Assembly: GCA_907165065.1 (NCBI GenBank)
Contig: OU015541.1
Coordinates: forward strand, 14,882,501-14,946,500
Direction of reading: 5' to 3'
DNA: 64,000 nt
From: Caprimulgus europaeus
Taxonomy: Eukaryota > Chordata > Aves > Caprimulgiformes > Caprimulgidae
This document shows positions 36,662-50,500 of this stretch, one piece after another; position 1 is the first letter of the stretch; each line of letters starts with the position of its first letter. The translations under genes and the position numbers were made by a program. Below the pieces are notes generated by a model. It was not told the DNA's origin. It was given only the letters and a program-made list of their open reading frames with translations, and ran no database searches.

Positions 36662-39600
36662 TCCTCTTTCACACATCTCTTGTGCCATCATTATGAAGTT
36701 TGATTTTGACTTAATCCCCCATTCTTTTGATTGTGAGCATTTCAGCATATACTAGTCAGCATCAGAGGGGTATCCATGTGGAACAGAGAGCAATTTTCCT
36801 CCTGACAAGCATGCTTTTGTAAATGACTAACAGTCACTTTATTACATCAAAATTTAATTCATATTTCAACTTAAGAGTTGGGGGGGAAAGAAACAACCCC
36901 AAAAACCAAACAAACTCCAAAATCTCACCACACTGGTTTAAACCACTTTGTCTTGACCAAAAACAACTGGGCTGGTGGCAGTGAAGTGATTGTGAAGCTG
37001 GAGTTAAGGAACAGCCAGCAAATAGTGGTGATAGCTAAGTTATCTTTTTAAGATCAGAGTTTGAATTACTTGAGAGAGTAATGAACACAGGCTGGGGTGA
37101 GAAGGCCAGAGAAGGCAGCTCTCTGCTCCCATTCCTATTCCTCTACTCCCTTATTTGTTGAATACTCCTTGTGCACTGCTGGAGTCAAAGCAAAAAGAAA
37201 ATTCAGACAAAGAATTTGCCCCATGGGTGATGCTGAGATATCTTAAGGTAAGGGATGCAGACCTGAACTAAAGTTTAATACCTGTGCAACATGATTTTGG
37301 GAAGGGGAAGAGTACTGCCAGCAGATGGTTTAAAGCAGCTACTCGTTAGGCTCGAGCAGAGAGCATTCATGTTGCTGTAGCACAGCTTGCAGAGCCACTA
37401 TTGGTGTTACTGGGACAAGTCCCACACATTTCAGCTGCCAGTACTTCATTTCAACCCATTTGATGAGCCTCATCCAAATATACTTCTCAAAAGCCAAGAC
37501 AGAGAGAGCTTTGTAAAGAAACAAACACATCAGAAAGTCTTTCGGGTTTTTTTTGTTTTGTTTTAAGACAGAAGGCTTCATAAATTATATGAACTTTACT
37601 CATCCTCATCAAGTGAGAATTTGCAGTGGAGAAGCTACTGGAAAATATCAAATTATTTCAGGGTTTGCTTGTTTACATACACATGGGCCAATGAAGAAGG
37701 GACAACACTGGTTTCCCAGCAGTCACACTACTGAACAGAGCTTTCAATTGATACATTCCTTGCACAGATACTATAAAATCTCTTTTTTCCTCAGGGAGAC
37801 CCTGCACTGTGTCACTTCCAGATGTTGTCCTACTGTGGTACATATTCAGTTCTCAGCTGCCATCCACAAGCAGATGTTTCCCTTCATGCTATAGTCTGTA
37901 AAAATTTTGCCTTCAGCAGAAACCTATTTAAGCAGTATTGAAGTTCAAAGAACTGCTTTATTTCTTTTTCAGTTTTGTGTATTTCTATCTTTGAGGAGAA
38001 GCAGAGAACCATAATTTCTTTTCCCTTCAATTCATGCTTCACAGAAAATCCTCTTTTTATCACTCAGCTCGGTGTGGAATTTTACTACAAAACTGACCGA
38101 GAGGTTTAATTTTCACTCTATAAAATTGCAATCAACAATCAAGTTTAAAAATGCATGTTTCAGAAACCTTGAACTTCTCTTTCAATAATAAGCGTGCTAA
38201 GCAGGAGGGGTCTGTTATAGGAACCCAAGCTCAGCTAAATAATACAGGAGTAATTTTATTCTCTGTATGCTACTATCTTGATCCCATGAACTACTTTATA
38301 AGGTGGACCATATTTTCCCATCTCCATGAAAAAGAATTTCTGGTTTAAAATAAATCTTGCTTTACTTTAGGCATAAAGTTTATTTATTTTCTCACATACA
38401 AATACGATTTCTGAAGTTAATAATAATCAAACACTTTGAATTAATCAAGAATTTTCCACAGAAAACAGTATGTTTTGTTTCACCAGAAGTGTAAATGGTA
38501 TGAAACATTTTCATTCCTTTTGCTTTTTTTGTGTATTATTTTATTTCTTCTCAGACAAACCTACGTGATAAATTCTTTCAAGAGCAGCTGCGATACAGTG
38601 ATTTGCTGTTATTTGTAAACGACAGTGTTTACTGCTCTTAAATATTCAGATGGTTGTTCTGTATTCACGAAAATACAACCTGTCAAACTGTCATTTTTGC
38701 AAAATGATCATTCTGAAAGTTTAGCCTCAAAACCCAGTCAATATTTCATGCAGTCAAAGTTGTGTTTATAAAAAAAAATAAAAGAAAATTCTGCTGATAC
38801 TGAGATCAACCGAGGTTCCAGTCCCTGCAGAGCTACAGAAATACACAACTACTGGATTAAAGTCCCTATAGACAGCTTCTTTGAATGAAACACAGGAAAA
38901 TATCTCCAGATGTTCACTTTTGATGTCACTGCATTTGCTTTGGTATCTAAAGAGAGTTAGTTTCATGCAGTCAGAGAGATGGTAAATCACAAGCACGTTT
39001 CCTCCCCAAACAGTAAATGTTTCAAATATTTATCAGATATAGTGGGTTGCACTGAAACACAAGTCAGTCAAGAGTCAGATATGAGGAAACTGGAATCTGC
39101 AGCACATTTAGGGAAAGAAGTGTTACTAACTGGACCGGGTCATAAAAATAAGTGCTGGCTTTTGCATAGACTATCTTCAAATCCCTTCCCTGTTCAGTAT
39201 CTTATAAAAATTTACCAGAGCCCAATATTGAGTTTTCTCTCTCTGCCCATAAAGCCACACAATCTTGAATTCCATGCCAGAGCTCAGATTTTCTATGTCC
39301 CTCTGGACACTTTCATCTCTTTCCAAGCATCATTCTGGGATTTACCTCCTCTGAACACCTACTGTGCTCTTTCCAGGCTTTGCAAGGGGATGTTCTTCCC
39401 CCTGTTCCCAAGTGCTGCTTATTCTCTAGATGTCTAAGTCAAGTTTATTCAAGAGATCAGAGCAGGGGACCAGCTTTCTGCTCTCACCACTTGACATTCA
39501 TCATCACAAGTGTCAGTTATTCTTCCCAGTTCCCAACTTCATTATTATACCATGCTCGAGTATGTTCAGTTTGCCTTGAAGTAGGAGAGAATACGCAGAG

Positions 39601-40256
39601 CAAGTAGGGACTAAGCCAGGATGGCTCTTGGAAACATCATCCTATTTGGACAAGTCCCAATAGCATTATTTTCTTCAAGCACAAAGGAGAAGGCAGAGGA
39701 TGTGTGAGACTCATTAGGAGGTGGACAGGGCAGGGCAGATCTCCAGCTTGGTTTGTGTGGACATCTGAGGGCAGTGCTGGACCATGCACACGCTGCTGTT
39801 GGTGCTGAGCTCTGCGGGCTTCACACTGTGCAGAGCTGAGCAAGAAAGGGTCTGTTTCTTTTATTTCCTCTAAGGGTCTTGAGTACAGGTTGGTTTCCTT
39901 AATACCAAAGTTCTAAACCTCACCAACTTCAAGGCATTAAGTGTAAATTAAATTTCGTAATCAGAATAAATATGACCAGAACAAATTGAAAATGTAGGTT
40001 TTATTAGGTCCCTAGATCATTTTACAACAAGCTCCACCTAGAGAGAGGACTGAAAGAGAGGACTCCTTCAGAACAAACACACTGATTCAGAGATGTGTAG
40101 TTAGTTAGTTAGGATGCTGCTCTAATTTTCCTTGGATTTTTTTTTTTTAAGCTCTACTTCTTTGAATGAAAGTATTGTGCGGCATCTTGCATAGACATCT
40201 TGCTCAGGTCTGTGCTCACAACCTCACTGGATGGCATTACTAACCTCCTCCTTTCT
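36662..40256. other. Unique AT-rich sequence, no gene recognised
   Basis: Contains an A/C-rich tract near 36886-36912. The frame at 38979-39437 (152 codons) has no recognisable domain, no splice context I trust, and a composition like its surroundings, so it is not called. Confidence 0.45.
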
Positions 40257-40297
40257 TGGGATTGGGTTGTTTGGGTTTGGGTTTGGTTTTTTTTTTC
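40257..40297. repeat. G/T-rich low-complexity tract
   Basis: gggattgggttgtttgggtt followed by further GGGTTT-like units and a T run. This is the complement of the A/C tracts elsewhere in the window. It is not the telomeric TTAGGG unit. Confidence 0.8.
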
Positions 40298-40936
40298 ATT
40301 TAAAATAAAGTTTTTGTGTCTGAAAAATATCTGTGTTCTTGCCAAGTCAATAAACTTAAACCAGAATAGGAATTTGCAAGCTTCTTTCTCTCTCTGCATA
40401 AAGGTTACACTGACAAATTATACCACAAACTGTATGTCCGTAATGCTCCCCCACCCACCTGAACATTGTCTAGAGTCTCAAGATAAATTTGAGCATTGGT
40501 CTATGGTTTTTTACTTTATCTTTTACAACAGATAGAGGGAAAAGCTGCAAAACTCTGTGTTTCTAGCAAAAGTAGTGAACATATGCACCACTGCTGATGC
40601 CTTTAAACAGCCAAAGTCTGCAGAAGCAGAAAGGGTTATCATCTTCCCTGGCCACTCAGTCATGTTTCTACCTGCTGATCACCAGATCAGGGTCATATTG
40701 TGTCATATTTATTAACTTGGTTAGATTAGTTTCTGGTAGTCACACTGAAATTATTAATAGACTCACAGGTTTGTTAAATAGAAATTGGGAAGTTGACTTT
40801 TGTGGATGAGGGGAAAGCAGAGAACACTGTCTAGCTAAATATTCTTGTGTTCAAGTTAAGACAACACAGTCCAGATGGTTGGAAAGCTAGGTAGTTAAAA
40901 AACCTGGTTGAATCATTGGCCTGAGAGAGCAAAGCT
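40298..40936. other. Unique sequence, no gene recognised
   Basis: Nothing recognisable; short chance frames only. Confidence 0.5.
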
Positions 40937-41597
40937 GAATGGGTCATGTGCCACCTGAAGACCAGTAACAAGTGGGGTATGGCAGGAGCCTGTTCTGGGA
41001 CATGTCCTGTTTAATATCTCTATCAGTGACTTGGAGGAGGCAACAGAGCACTTGCTGTTGCAGTATGCTCAAGGGCATGGTGGCCATCCAGAGGGACCTA
41101 GACATGTTGGAGAAATGGGCCAAGAAGAACCTTGCGAAATTCAGCAAGGGCAAAGGCACAGTCCTGCACTTGGGAAGGAAAAGCCCCTTGCAACAATACA
41201 GGCTGGGGATGGACTGGCTGGGGAACAGCTTTGCTGGAAAAAAAATGGAGATACTGGCAGACAGTAAGCTAACATAAGCAACCTGCCTTGGCAGCAGAGT
41301 TGAAAGGTGCAGTTCAGGTTGTATGAACAAAGGGCATAGCCAGGAGATTAAGGGAAGCAATTATCCCTTTCAACATTCCCTTCTATCTTCACTATCCCCC
41401 GTATCAATGCTCACTGGACCATGTGTGGAATACCTCATCCAGTTTTGGGCTCCCCAATTCAATAGAGATGTTGACAAACTAGAGTTCAGCATAGGGTGAC
41501 CAAAGATGCTCAGGGCACTGGAGTACTTGTCCTGTGAGTGGACACAGAGGGACACAGGCTTAATGAGCCAGGAGAAAAGAAGGCTTCAGGGAAACTC
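40937..41597 (+). mobile_element. Old CR1 LINE fragment, plus strand
   Basis: Starts at 'tgccacctgaagaccagtaa' (RT region before SGVPQG), then a decayed 'ctatcagtgacttggaggag', 'ggccatccagagggacctag' (AIQRDLD) and 'ccttgcgaaattcagcaagg', and on to 'atgagccaggagaaaagaag'. Both the SGVPQG and FADD regions are scrambled, with stops and indels throughout. The 3' UTR is missing. More diverged than most copies here. Confidence 0.82.
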
Positions 41598-43279
41598 ACT
41601 GCTCCTAAAATGTAAATTTGCAATGGACAATACAATCTACAGGTCATCTCATGACAAAGGAATTCAAAATAATATATAAACATAATACCACTACAGAAAA
41701 AATAATACAAGAAATAAAACTCCTTCCATCTACTTACAAAAGAACTGGGGAAGGTAGCACAGTCAGAGATGGTTAGAAAGTTTACTCACACAGAGTTGCA
41801 CAAGAGAAAAAGAAAATGCTTTCAATAAACCCACAATTTTCTATAGGGAATACATCGATGCTGCTGCTCTTTATCTCTCAGCCTCTCAGTTCAGTTTTTT
41901 TATGGAAAAGGTGGATTTCCAGCAACCCATCCTGAAAGATTTTTCAGTTTAGTCTTGGTTTATGTAAAAGTAGGATGTCAGAACCCTGCCAAGGACCCAG
42001 TCCAAGCTCTTGGTCAACCCTAGCTGGATGCTCAGTGGAACGTGAAATCAATCACAGCCTTCTCAGTCAACAGATATAAAACTTAAACATTAAAGTTTCA
42101 CAAGACATTAAATGAAATATTTCAGTGTTTTCCCTCCAAATCAGGAAAAGGGTAACACAGAATGGTTTTCCATTAGAATATGAGTTGTGATTTTTTTTTT
42201 TCTTTGTGGTCATCAGTTTATACAGTTCTCACTGTCCAATGTCTCTGTCATGCTTTTTGCATAAGGATCTGCAAGCAAAATGTATTAATTTCATACAGTA
42301 ATTCGCAGACACTACAGACACTACTCATACATAACCTCTTCAATCAGACTTCCATCAATGACTACTATATGAGCTGCTGACTATTTTGTATCAATCAATA
42401 TTGATTTTTAAAATGTTAAGAGCAATATTTCTTTCAAGTTTTTCTTTGCAGTTAGAAAAAGAGCAGGTTTTTATTTCTGAAATTCTAGAATCTATTAAAT
42501 TGAGAAAATCCCATAAAACTTTGAAAGCAGATGATAACTTTAGTGCCAAGTGCTATAAAAAAATGTGACACACTAAGAGTCATATCAAATAACCCTCAAA
42601 GCTAAAATGCTTCCTGATTTTACTCAGGCCGTGATTACTGTGGTGACTTGGTTAGTAATAACGTCCAAGAGTACTTCTGACATAGATTAATTTTATATAA
42701 GCTAATACTTAAGTGAATGCAGACTCTAATAAATCACTTTAATATATTAACTATATTATTCCCTAATCTTTTTCAAAGGGGTCAGAAAAGGTTCATTGGA
42801 AGAGAAAATGCTTTGTTAGAACATATGCAGAAAATTTTAGCATCTTGAAAGAAACTAAACTGTCAAGTAAGAGGTTACCCTATGCATTTTAAAAGCTGAG
42901 AAAGCAGGTAAATGCACTGTATGGGGCTTTATTTTGACCCTGGCATAAGCTTGTATTAGAGACTTCACACAAAAAATTAAAAATCTACCAAATTGAACAT
43001 TTCTGTTACTAAACAAAAACAGATGAAGCTGTTTGTGCTTTGACACTAAAGGGTTGGAGTATTTGGCAGAAATTGGCAGAAATTTGGCAGCAATTCTCAT
43101 CCCATTAAAGCTTCTATGATCTTAGGAGGACCCATATACCTGCTCTCACTTGGGAGGTGGGAGATAGCCATATACACTCCTTTACCCATCTCAAAACAGG
43201 GATTTTCACAACAGGGAGCTCCCAGCACCACACAGCAGGAGAATATAAAAATATAGTGCACAAATGCAGATTAAAGCTG
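41598..43279. other. Unique AT-rich sequence, no gene recognised
   Basis: No exon, RNA gene or repeat recognised. Confidence 0.5.
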
Positions 43280-43385
43280 CTCATTTTACAAATAAATATT
43301 TTTTGAGCCAGGACTTGAACGATGGCATCCCACGCCCCCAGCCAAAAGCCTTGAGCACTCAGTTACACAGTCTTGCCTGTCCATA
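43280..43385 (-). repeat. Possible MIR-like (tRNA-derived) SINE remnant
   Basis: The plus strand reads like an antisense MIR/CORE-SINE head: 'gctcattttacaaataa', then after a gap 'gagccaggacttgaacgatg' (antisense of a tRNA B-box and its flank) and 'ttgagcactcagttacacag' (antisense of the A-box side). The order and spacing are right but divergence is large. Ancient MIR relics are expected in amniotes. A chance match cannot be excluded. Confidence 0.4.
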
Positions 43386-46300
43386 TTTAAGTAGTCAGGA
43401 ATTAGTTAATTCAGAGCAAACTGTTTCAGTAGAAAGTGTTTATTTGTGGAAAGCAGAACATGAAAATCATAGTGTCCAATCTGATAACTTTGATGATGTG
43501 CAGCTGCCCTTCCTGCTAAATTAAATACTGGTTTAGGATACAAGATCATCTATTTTTTTGCTAGCAAAACTGTGCCGTTGTTGAAAGAGGTACTATACCT
43601 CTAAGAATTATTTTCATCTGAATAAGTTCATTTAAATGGTGACTTGTTTTGTCAAAAAACCTGAATAAACTTCCCTGAGGCATCATTAGTAGATCCTCAC
43701 TCACTCTCTTAAGACCAAGACCAGGAACAACAATTTTTTTGCTTCTCCTTATGTTATCATCTCCAGAGCCTTCACTTTTGTTCAAGACTCAAATTAGTCT
43801 TCTGTCCTTAAAGTGCCTTCTTTGCAGGTGGCTCCATTCTTCTCAAAGCAGCGAAGTTCCTACCTGCACTGTACTTACAATCTTTAGTCCCCACCCCTAT
43901 TAACGCAGGTCTAAGGGTTTCCCCCAAACTACCCCATATCCAGGCAAGTTCTGATGTTGGCCAGCAAGAATAAATGGCTTAAACTGCCTTCACCAGAAGG
44001 ACGTTCCCTTCTATCATTCTTTTTCTTCTTCTCTCTCCTTTCCCTCCATTTTCTCTTTCTATCCATCCTCCTCAGATACATACAAAAGAGAGAAAAAAAG
44101 AAGTAGGAGATAAGAACATGAGGCTGGAACCCTACTATTGCTTGAAGCCGTGCACAGCAACACTTCCACAGGAATAAGCTTTTCCCACCCAAATTGTGGG
44201 TGGGAAATTTGTGGGCTCCTCATTTTTGCCTCTACTCTGCCTTCCCTCCCTTGCTCTGGCACAGGCACCAGTGTTGCCAGGTCAGACTCTCGTTAACAAG
44301 TGGCACAAGGAAGGGGAATAATCTGGTGGGAGCGAGAAGAAAGATGAAGTTGCCTCTTGCAGTAGCCATGCCAGGCTATCGTGACAGTTCCCTGGAAGTT
44401 TAGCCTAAGAGGAAGACTAAAAGGATGAAGTTGAAAAAAAAAATTATTAATGGGACATTTTGCCACAAATAAAAGAATGAGCAAGGAAAGCAGAAAAGGC
44501 ACTGATCACCACATACCACATGTATTTCTGTTTCAGCACTTATCATAGAAATGGCAGCAACAATAAAGAATCATTATACTCCTCCCCAAATGCACAACAT
44601 GTATAGTTTAAATATGCAACTCCCATCCCCAAAATTACAAGTTACTAAGCCATTCAAATATTCATTCTGCCTTTCTGGAATCAGCTTCTACTCAGTCATA
44701 TCTTATTTCTCCATACACTGCACTCACCAGTAATATTCCCAGCATTATTCTGTTACAAAATTATGAAAGACTAAAAATATATACACAGCTGAGTCATTGA
44801 AAGGATTTTAAAATAGCATAATCAAGTGTCCTTTATTCAAAAAAGCACTTAATTTCCAAGGGGTAGGTTTTATATACAATGATTTAGCAAGAGTTGTGAT
44901 TCAGCTAACTAGGACCATGACTTGGCCATAGCTAGCCCAGAGGGACAGAGATGACCACAGCAAAGGAATTAGGTCTTCTTTTCTCAGTATGAAACCTGCA
45001 CAGTAAAAACTAACACTGTTTAGGATTAGGGAAGCAGCTACCAATAAGTTGAATAGTCAACTGTCGCCCCCCTTATGCTATGTAATTAGGAAAACCACAT
45101 TTTTTTTTATTCTAAGCATCACAGAGCAATACAAAATCAAATTACACATAAAAGGTTGTAGGGCATATGAGTCTGATTCAGTTCACCAAGAAATAAACAA
45201 AGCAGTCAGAAACAGGACTTGGAGCAAAAATATGTGTATTTTCTGTCAATACATTTCATCAGTGTTCCAAGTTATTACCCTTCAATTATTCCCTATCAAG
45301 TGGATGCAGCTGAATTGTTTAAAGATGTTTTTTTCCCCTAACTTTCAGCAGTGCAAACCCAACAAGTGATCAGCATATGCTTGCCTCTCAGTCAGCTGAA
45401 CACAACCGGTGGAAGTGTAAGAAACGTGTCCAATCTTTGGCAGAGTTAAAAAGTTCAGTTCCTGTCTACACTTGAAATGTATTAAATTGGTTCAAGCCTA
45501 CAAATCTGCAGATGCTTCCAAGCATTCTCAATATAATAGTGTTTTCTGGCTGCTTGACTATTGGCCAAGTGATTTTTGAGAAAAGAAAACAAATATCTGT
45601 ATGCATCTGGGAGCATCTCGTGAATCCTCTGAAGCTGAGGCTGCTCTCAGACCCTTGGTCTGGAAGAAGAGTTTGCATTAACTTCTTATGCTAAAGACTT
45701 AAATATTTGACAATCTGCTATTGTGAAACAGTTGAGAAGAGGCAGTGGAGCATGACTGAACCTATACAGAATAACTAAAACTTGTGGACCACCTCTTCAA
45801 AGGGATGTCAGTTAATATCTACAGCAAGGGCTCTCTTTTGCCAATTGACCACGTCAGACCCCAAGCTAGGAAACAAATTGCATATCCAGAGGTTTAAGTA
45901 CCTTCCTCTGGTTTTGAGTGTTTTGTCTTTGTCATTGCTTTCTTAAATTACTTGTTTTCATGAAAGCTGAGGCACCCTTGGTTTGTCAGGGACAACTGAA
46001 TTAACCATCAAGTAAACTTTTTAAAGAAAACAAGATTATTCTAGAGATAGGAAAAAAAAAACCCAAAACACAACAACAAAACACCACCACACACACCCTG
46101 AAACCAATTTCAGCAAATCAAAACATAAGAATAAGTTACAAATTTAAGTTACACCCATCCACCTCTAGCATATATTGAACTGCATTCCACTTCCAGAGGT
46201 TTACCTTTTTGAGTGAACTCCCAAAGGGAACACACGAAGTTGGTATAACAGCCCCCACTACCAGCAGCACCAGCACATTACAAATACTTTTCCGAGTTTC

Positions 46301-47322
46301 TCTTTTTATTCTGAGCCTTCACGAACAGCAGATTTTCCTCCATCACTTCCCTGGTTTTGTACTTGGTTCAAGTCCCAGTGCCACTCAGGATGGGATAGAG
46401 TTGTTGTGCTCCCTGGGACCCTGAACTTGCAAGTCTGCTGTGATGTGTACTCAAGGCATTCCTCCTATCTTAAAAGAAAGGTCCATTGAGACTTTTGTAG
46501 ACTAGAGGTGACAGTGCAGACAGCACATCTGACACTCAGTGTTTTCTTGCTCCCTCATCTATCACAATAAGGCTCTTATCACAGCAGTCCTTTCAAGACC
46601 CAAAAGACGCACAAATTTTACATAGTCTGCAAACCACATGGCTCTGTACCAGCCTTACATCAACAGCAGAATCTACATACAGCCATGGCCCTAATCTGGA
46701 CAACAGAACTGCACGTTCATGTGACCACCCTCTCCTTGCACACAAAAAAAGAAAGGGCATGTGTTCCTCATCATCAAGGTTGGTGGGAGCTGTACAGCCT
46801 CTCCATCTCCTCAATTCAATGTGCTGGGCAAGTTTTTGCCTTAGGTCTTACCCAAAAGCAGAAACAGGGAGAAATAAGACCTTTGCAAACCAGAAGTTCT
46901 CACAGAACTGGAGGATGAGGCGCTCAAATCCTCACTAATCCTGAAGGGCCAGGACAACACACACCACACTTGGAAAATGAGTAGCAGTCTCCTACAGCGG
47001 TTTCTTCTGGTGAGCTGCTAAAGACATTTGAAAATGAGTTTGGAATCAGCACATGGGATCACTGGGTAGACATTTGCTTGACAGCACGAAACTGTGGAGC
47101 CTACATGGTGTGAGGAGACAATGTTCTGAAGATCGCACATGCCTCTGGGCTGCCAAGACTGTTACAGAAACGTTAATGGAGCATGGATTACATTTTGGCC
47201 TAGCATTTACCAGTAAAAGAGCTTGGTAGCAAGAACCCCAATTTCATTTTTGCCATAGTAGCCAGTGAGGCTCTACAAAGGATGCAATAGAATCATCAAT
47301 GGATGTAGAAAAAAAAAAAAGC
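43386..47322. other. Unique sequence, no gene recognised
   Basis: Contains an A/C-rich tract at about 46053-46100 and a T/C-rich patch near 44010-44070. No exon or RNA gene was recognised. A run of A (47309-47320) lies just outside the next CR1. Confidence 0.45.
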
Positions 47323-47586
47323 AGAATCACAGAATCACACAGAATCACATGGGTTGGAAAGGACCTCAGGAGGTCATCTAGTCCAACCTCCCTGCTAAAG
47401 CAGGTTCCTTCCAACAGGTTGCACAGGAAAGCGTCCAGATGGGATTTGAACATCTCCAGAGAAGGGGACTCCACACCCTCTCTGGGCAGCCTGTCCCAGG
47501 GCTCCAACACCCTCACAGTGAAGTTTTTCCTTAAGTTGGTATGGAACTTTTGGTGTTCCAGTTTTTGCCCATTGCCCCTTGTCCTG
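47323..47586 (-). mobile_element. Short CR1 LINE, 3' end at 47323
   Basis: The terminus 'agaatcacagaatcacacag' carries an extra half unit of the 3' repeat, followed by the antisense 3' UTR/ORF2 end (gcagcctgtcccagggctcc, ttgccccttgtcctg) to 47586. It is about 260 bp long, a strongly 5'-truncated insertion. The translated end '[18 protein letters not shown]' is readable. Confidence 0.92.
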
Positions 47587-50500
47587 AAGAAGACGCAAGA
47601 TTTTGGACCTTACAGCCCAAAGCGAGCAGAGTATCAGCACATCTCAGGGGAGTCTGTAGAAAGTCCATCTATTACTTCAGCTCACAAGGCTAGTCCCATA
47701 AAAGTCATATTTAGAACAATTCAGCGCATCCTGAGCACGCTGACACAAATATATTCCACGCTGTAGTTTGCACATGGCTAAAGTAACTACAGTCTCTTCT
47801 GACAAGGAATCAGATACTGCTCTGAGCAGGGTAAAAGCAGGCTGTGGGGGGTTATGTGGTTTAAAGCACTAAATACATTAAATACATTGAAATGATCCAG
47901 CCTAACAATTGAGCCCAGCCTTAATCTAATCGTTACAATCCAACACTTCTTAAACACTTATGGCCCAAGTTTTGTTCATCATGACACTAAATAATAGGAT
48001 TTCCAACAAAATGCTTTGTAACCAAGAAGGAAGCATATTCTCCATCTCACAGATAGAGCATTGTGTGAGCAAAAAATCTTTGGTTGGATGAAATTGAAAT
48101 GTACAGTTTGAAATGAAATGCTGTCTTCAAATACAAAAGGAAACATTGTATCCTAGAGAAGTTAAGTGGATCACTTTAATATCATTGAACTCTTTTGTTC
48201 TTCAAAAAGAAATTTCATCATTATTTCTGTATTTCTACAGAATATCACACTTAAAAGAAAAAAACACCACTGGCACTTTTGCCAGGAAAATGTTTTTCAA
48301 AACAACCCCAAACTCCATTATTTTCCTGGTGAAAACAAACACTGTCTTCAGTGCTATCTGCCACTAGAGGACTGATTTGCTAATTTAGCTGGCTGACTTG
48401 AGCAGAAGTCTCTGTACTGTAATTGTAATTACAAAGGAGAACAATAAGCTAGCAAGACTACTAGTCTACTAATCATCAAATGTAATTGCTTTGCAAACAC
48501 TAATCAAATTTAGGTTTATTTTATTAGGACTATATTCAGAACAATTAAGTCACCTATTTCTGAGTAAAAGACACTTCCTTGACTGCAAATGAAGAGTTCA
48601 AAATCTGTGTCTTCTCCCTTTTCTCACTGATTTACATCCAGATCTGTAACAGATAATGCTTTCAAACATTCAAGATTAATTCTATCCTGGACTTAGTTCT
48701 CATTTCTCATTCAGCTGCAAGTAAATATGATTATTTCTGCTTCTGCCCACCATTTCCTGCTCAGATCTTGCACCACACCTTGAACTTTGGATGTCTTGGT
48801 TTTCTCTCTGCTGCACATGTAATCTACCTAATCCGACTAATTTGCCTTCCGTACTTACAGTCATGCAATCTGGGCCAAGTTGTCTCTATCTGTCAGACAA
48901 GGAATACAGTAATTTTCTTGCTCAGACTGCATTACTGATTATCCTGACTAACTAGACAGTGAGAATTTACCTACCTAGAAGGTATACGTGCAGTTCATCC
49001 AGTGGAACTGATCTAAAAAAGAAAGCAACCCCCATGACCTGCACGTTTTTCTGGTCAGCCTCTAGATCTGCTCCTCCTAAAAAAAAAATAAAAATTAGTT
49101 TAAAACCCCCTGAATTATCTTTGTTCTGAGCACAGAAATGATACTGAGCTCCATGTGCCTTTTATGATTATCAGTATTTGCCTTACTTAGTTTGTCCATC
49201 CTTAAGAAAACCTACACCCACATGGGGTAAGAGAGGCAACCTAGACAAAGTGCTGCAACGTTTAACAAAATCAAGCCCTTAAGGAAGGAGAAACAAGAAA
49301 AAAAATGTGTCACTTATTAAGAGAATAACAATAAAGCATTGTTTTTCTAGTTTGGTTCTTTGCAAAGAAGTAAAAGAAAATTCTTAGCCTAAGAATTATT
49401 TCTCAAGGACTTGCCAGGCTTTTGCCATGAAACCCTCCCCTCAGATTCAAAGACTGTACCATTTCAAACTGACAAGCTATACGGAGATGCCACCTCCTAT
49501 CTATAAGTCAGCTGAAAGAAGATGTTTATGTAACATCTGGAGGGGAACGTGACCTTCCCACAGCAGGGCTTCAAACATCGTAATCTATCCATCCTAGTTC
49601 TAAGAGGATATCAAGGCCAGATGCCTTTATGGATAGTCAGCTTAAAATGGTGATAGTATTTTCCTTCTGTTGCCCTTTTCAAGAACTCAGATCTTTAATA
49701 AACTTTAATAAATTAAGCCTTTCAAAACTTGGTCCAAAGATGCGAATATTGTTTTCATTTTAAGAATTAAAAAAATGGGGCAAATGTTCTGGATCCTAGA
49801 AAGACTGCAGAATCAGGAAATTAACAGAGTAATTCCACTTTCTGAGCGCTTACTAGATGTGTACCAACAAACCTACTGGTTCTGTATCTGAAGACTCAAT
49901 CTTCAAAGGTTTTCTGCACTTTGCTCACTATCTACATTGTCAGACAGACAAGTTCCAAGTTATTCTAAGTCTCAATTTTCACTGAAAGTCCAAAAGTACA
50001 AATACCCACATACTCAGTGAATCATTTGCTAGACATTGTCTTAAAGATAGATATTAGGATACTACTTCTTACTGTTCAACTTTTATCTAACAGAAAATTC
50101 TTGTTAGTCTTATTCTTTGCTGCTTCATTAATGAACATACTCAGGCTTTCCAAAATATTTTCTATAGAAATAAAGCTTTTTGCATTAGTTGAATTGCTTG
50201 AATTATTCATTGCAAGTAGTCTGCACAATATTATTTTTTATTTGCATATCAGTTTAGACATCTGCAAATACAACTTTTTATCCAGTGGAGAAAAACAGAC
50301 ATTTCCAGGGTCTGAGTCATCCAATGTATATCAGATGTTCCTTTTAGAAAAAGATACTCTAAATGCACCACTTTCTGTCTTTTGATAGAAAAAGAATTGT
50401 AGGCTGATTTGTTAACACCTACGTTTAGTTACATGAATTCTATCCATAAGGGCTGCAGCTTCTGACTGAATACTACATATTTCACCTTTGCTTTGAAAGC

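Noticed and set aside
38979-39437. 152-codon plus-strand open frame
   Set aside because: No recognised domain, splice sites or codon bias; surrounding composition is the same. Chance frame.
40260-40290. Telomere-like GGGTTT units
   Set aside because: Unit is GGGTTT/GGTTT mixed with T runs, not TTAGGG; treated as low-complexity DNA.
46366-46400. tRNA B-box-like 'ggttcaagtcccagtgcc'
   Set aside because: No A-box or cloverleaf at the right distance upstream; single-motif chance match.
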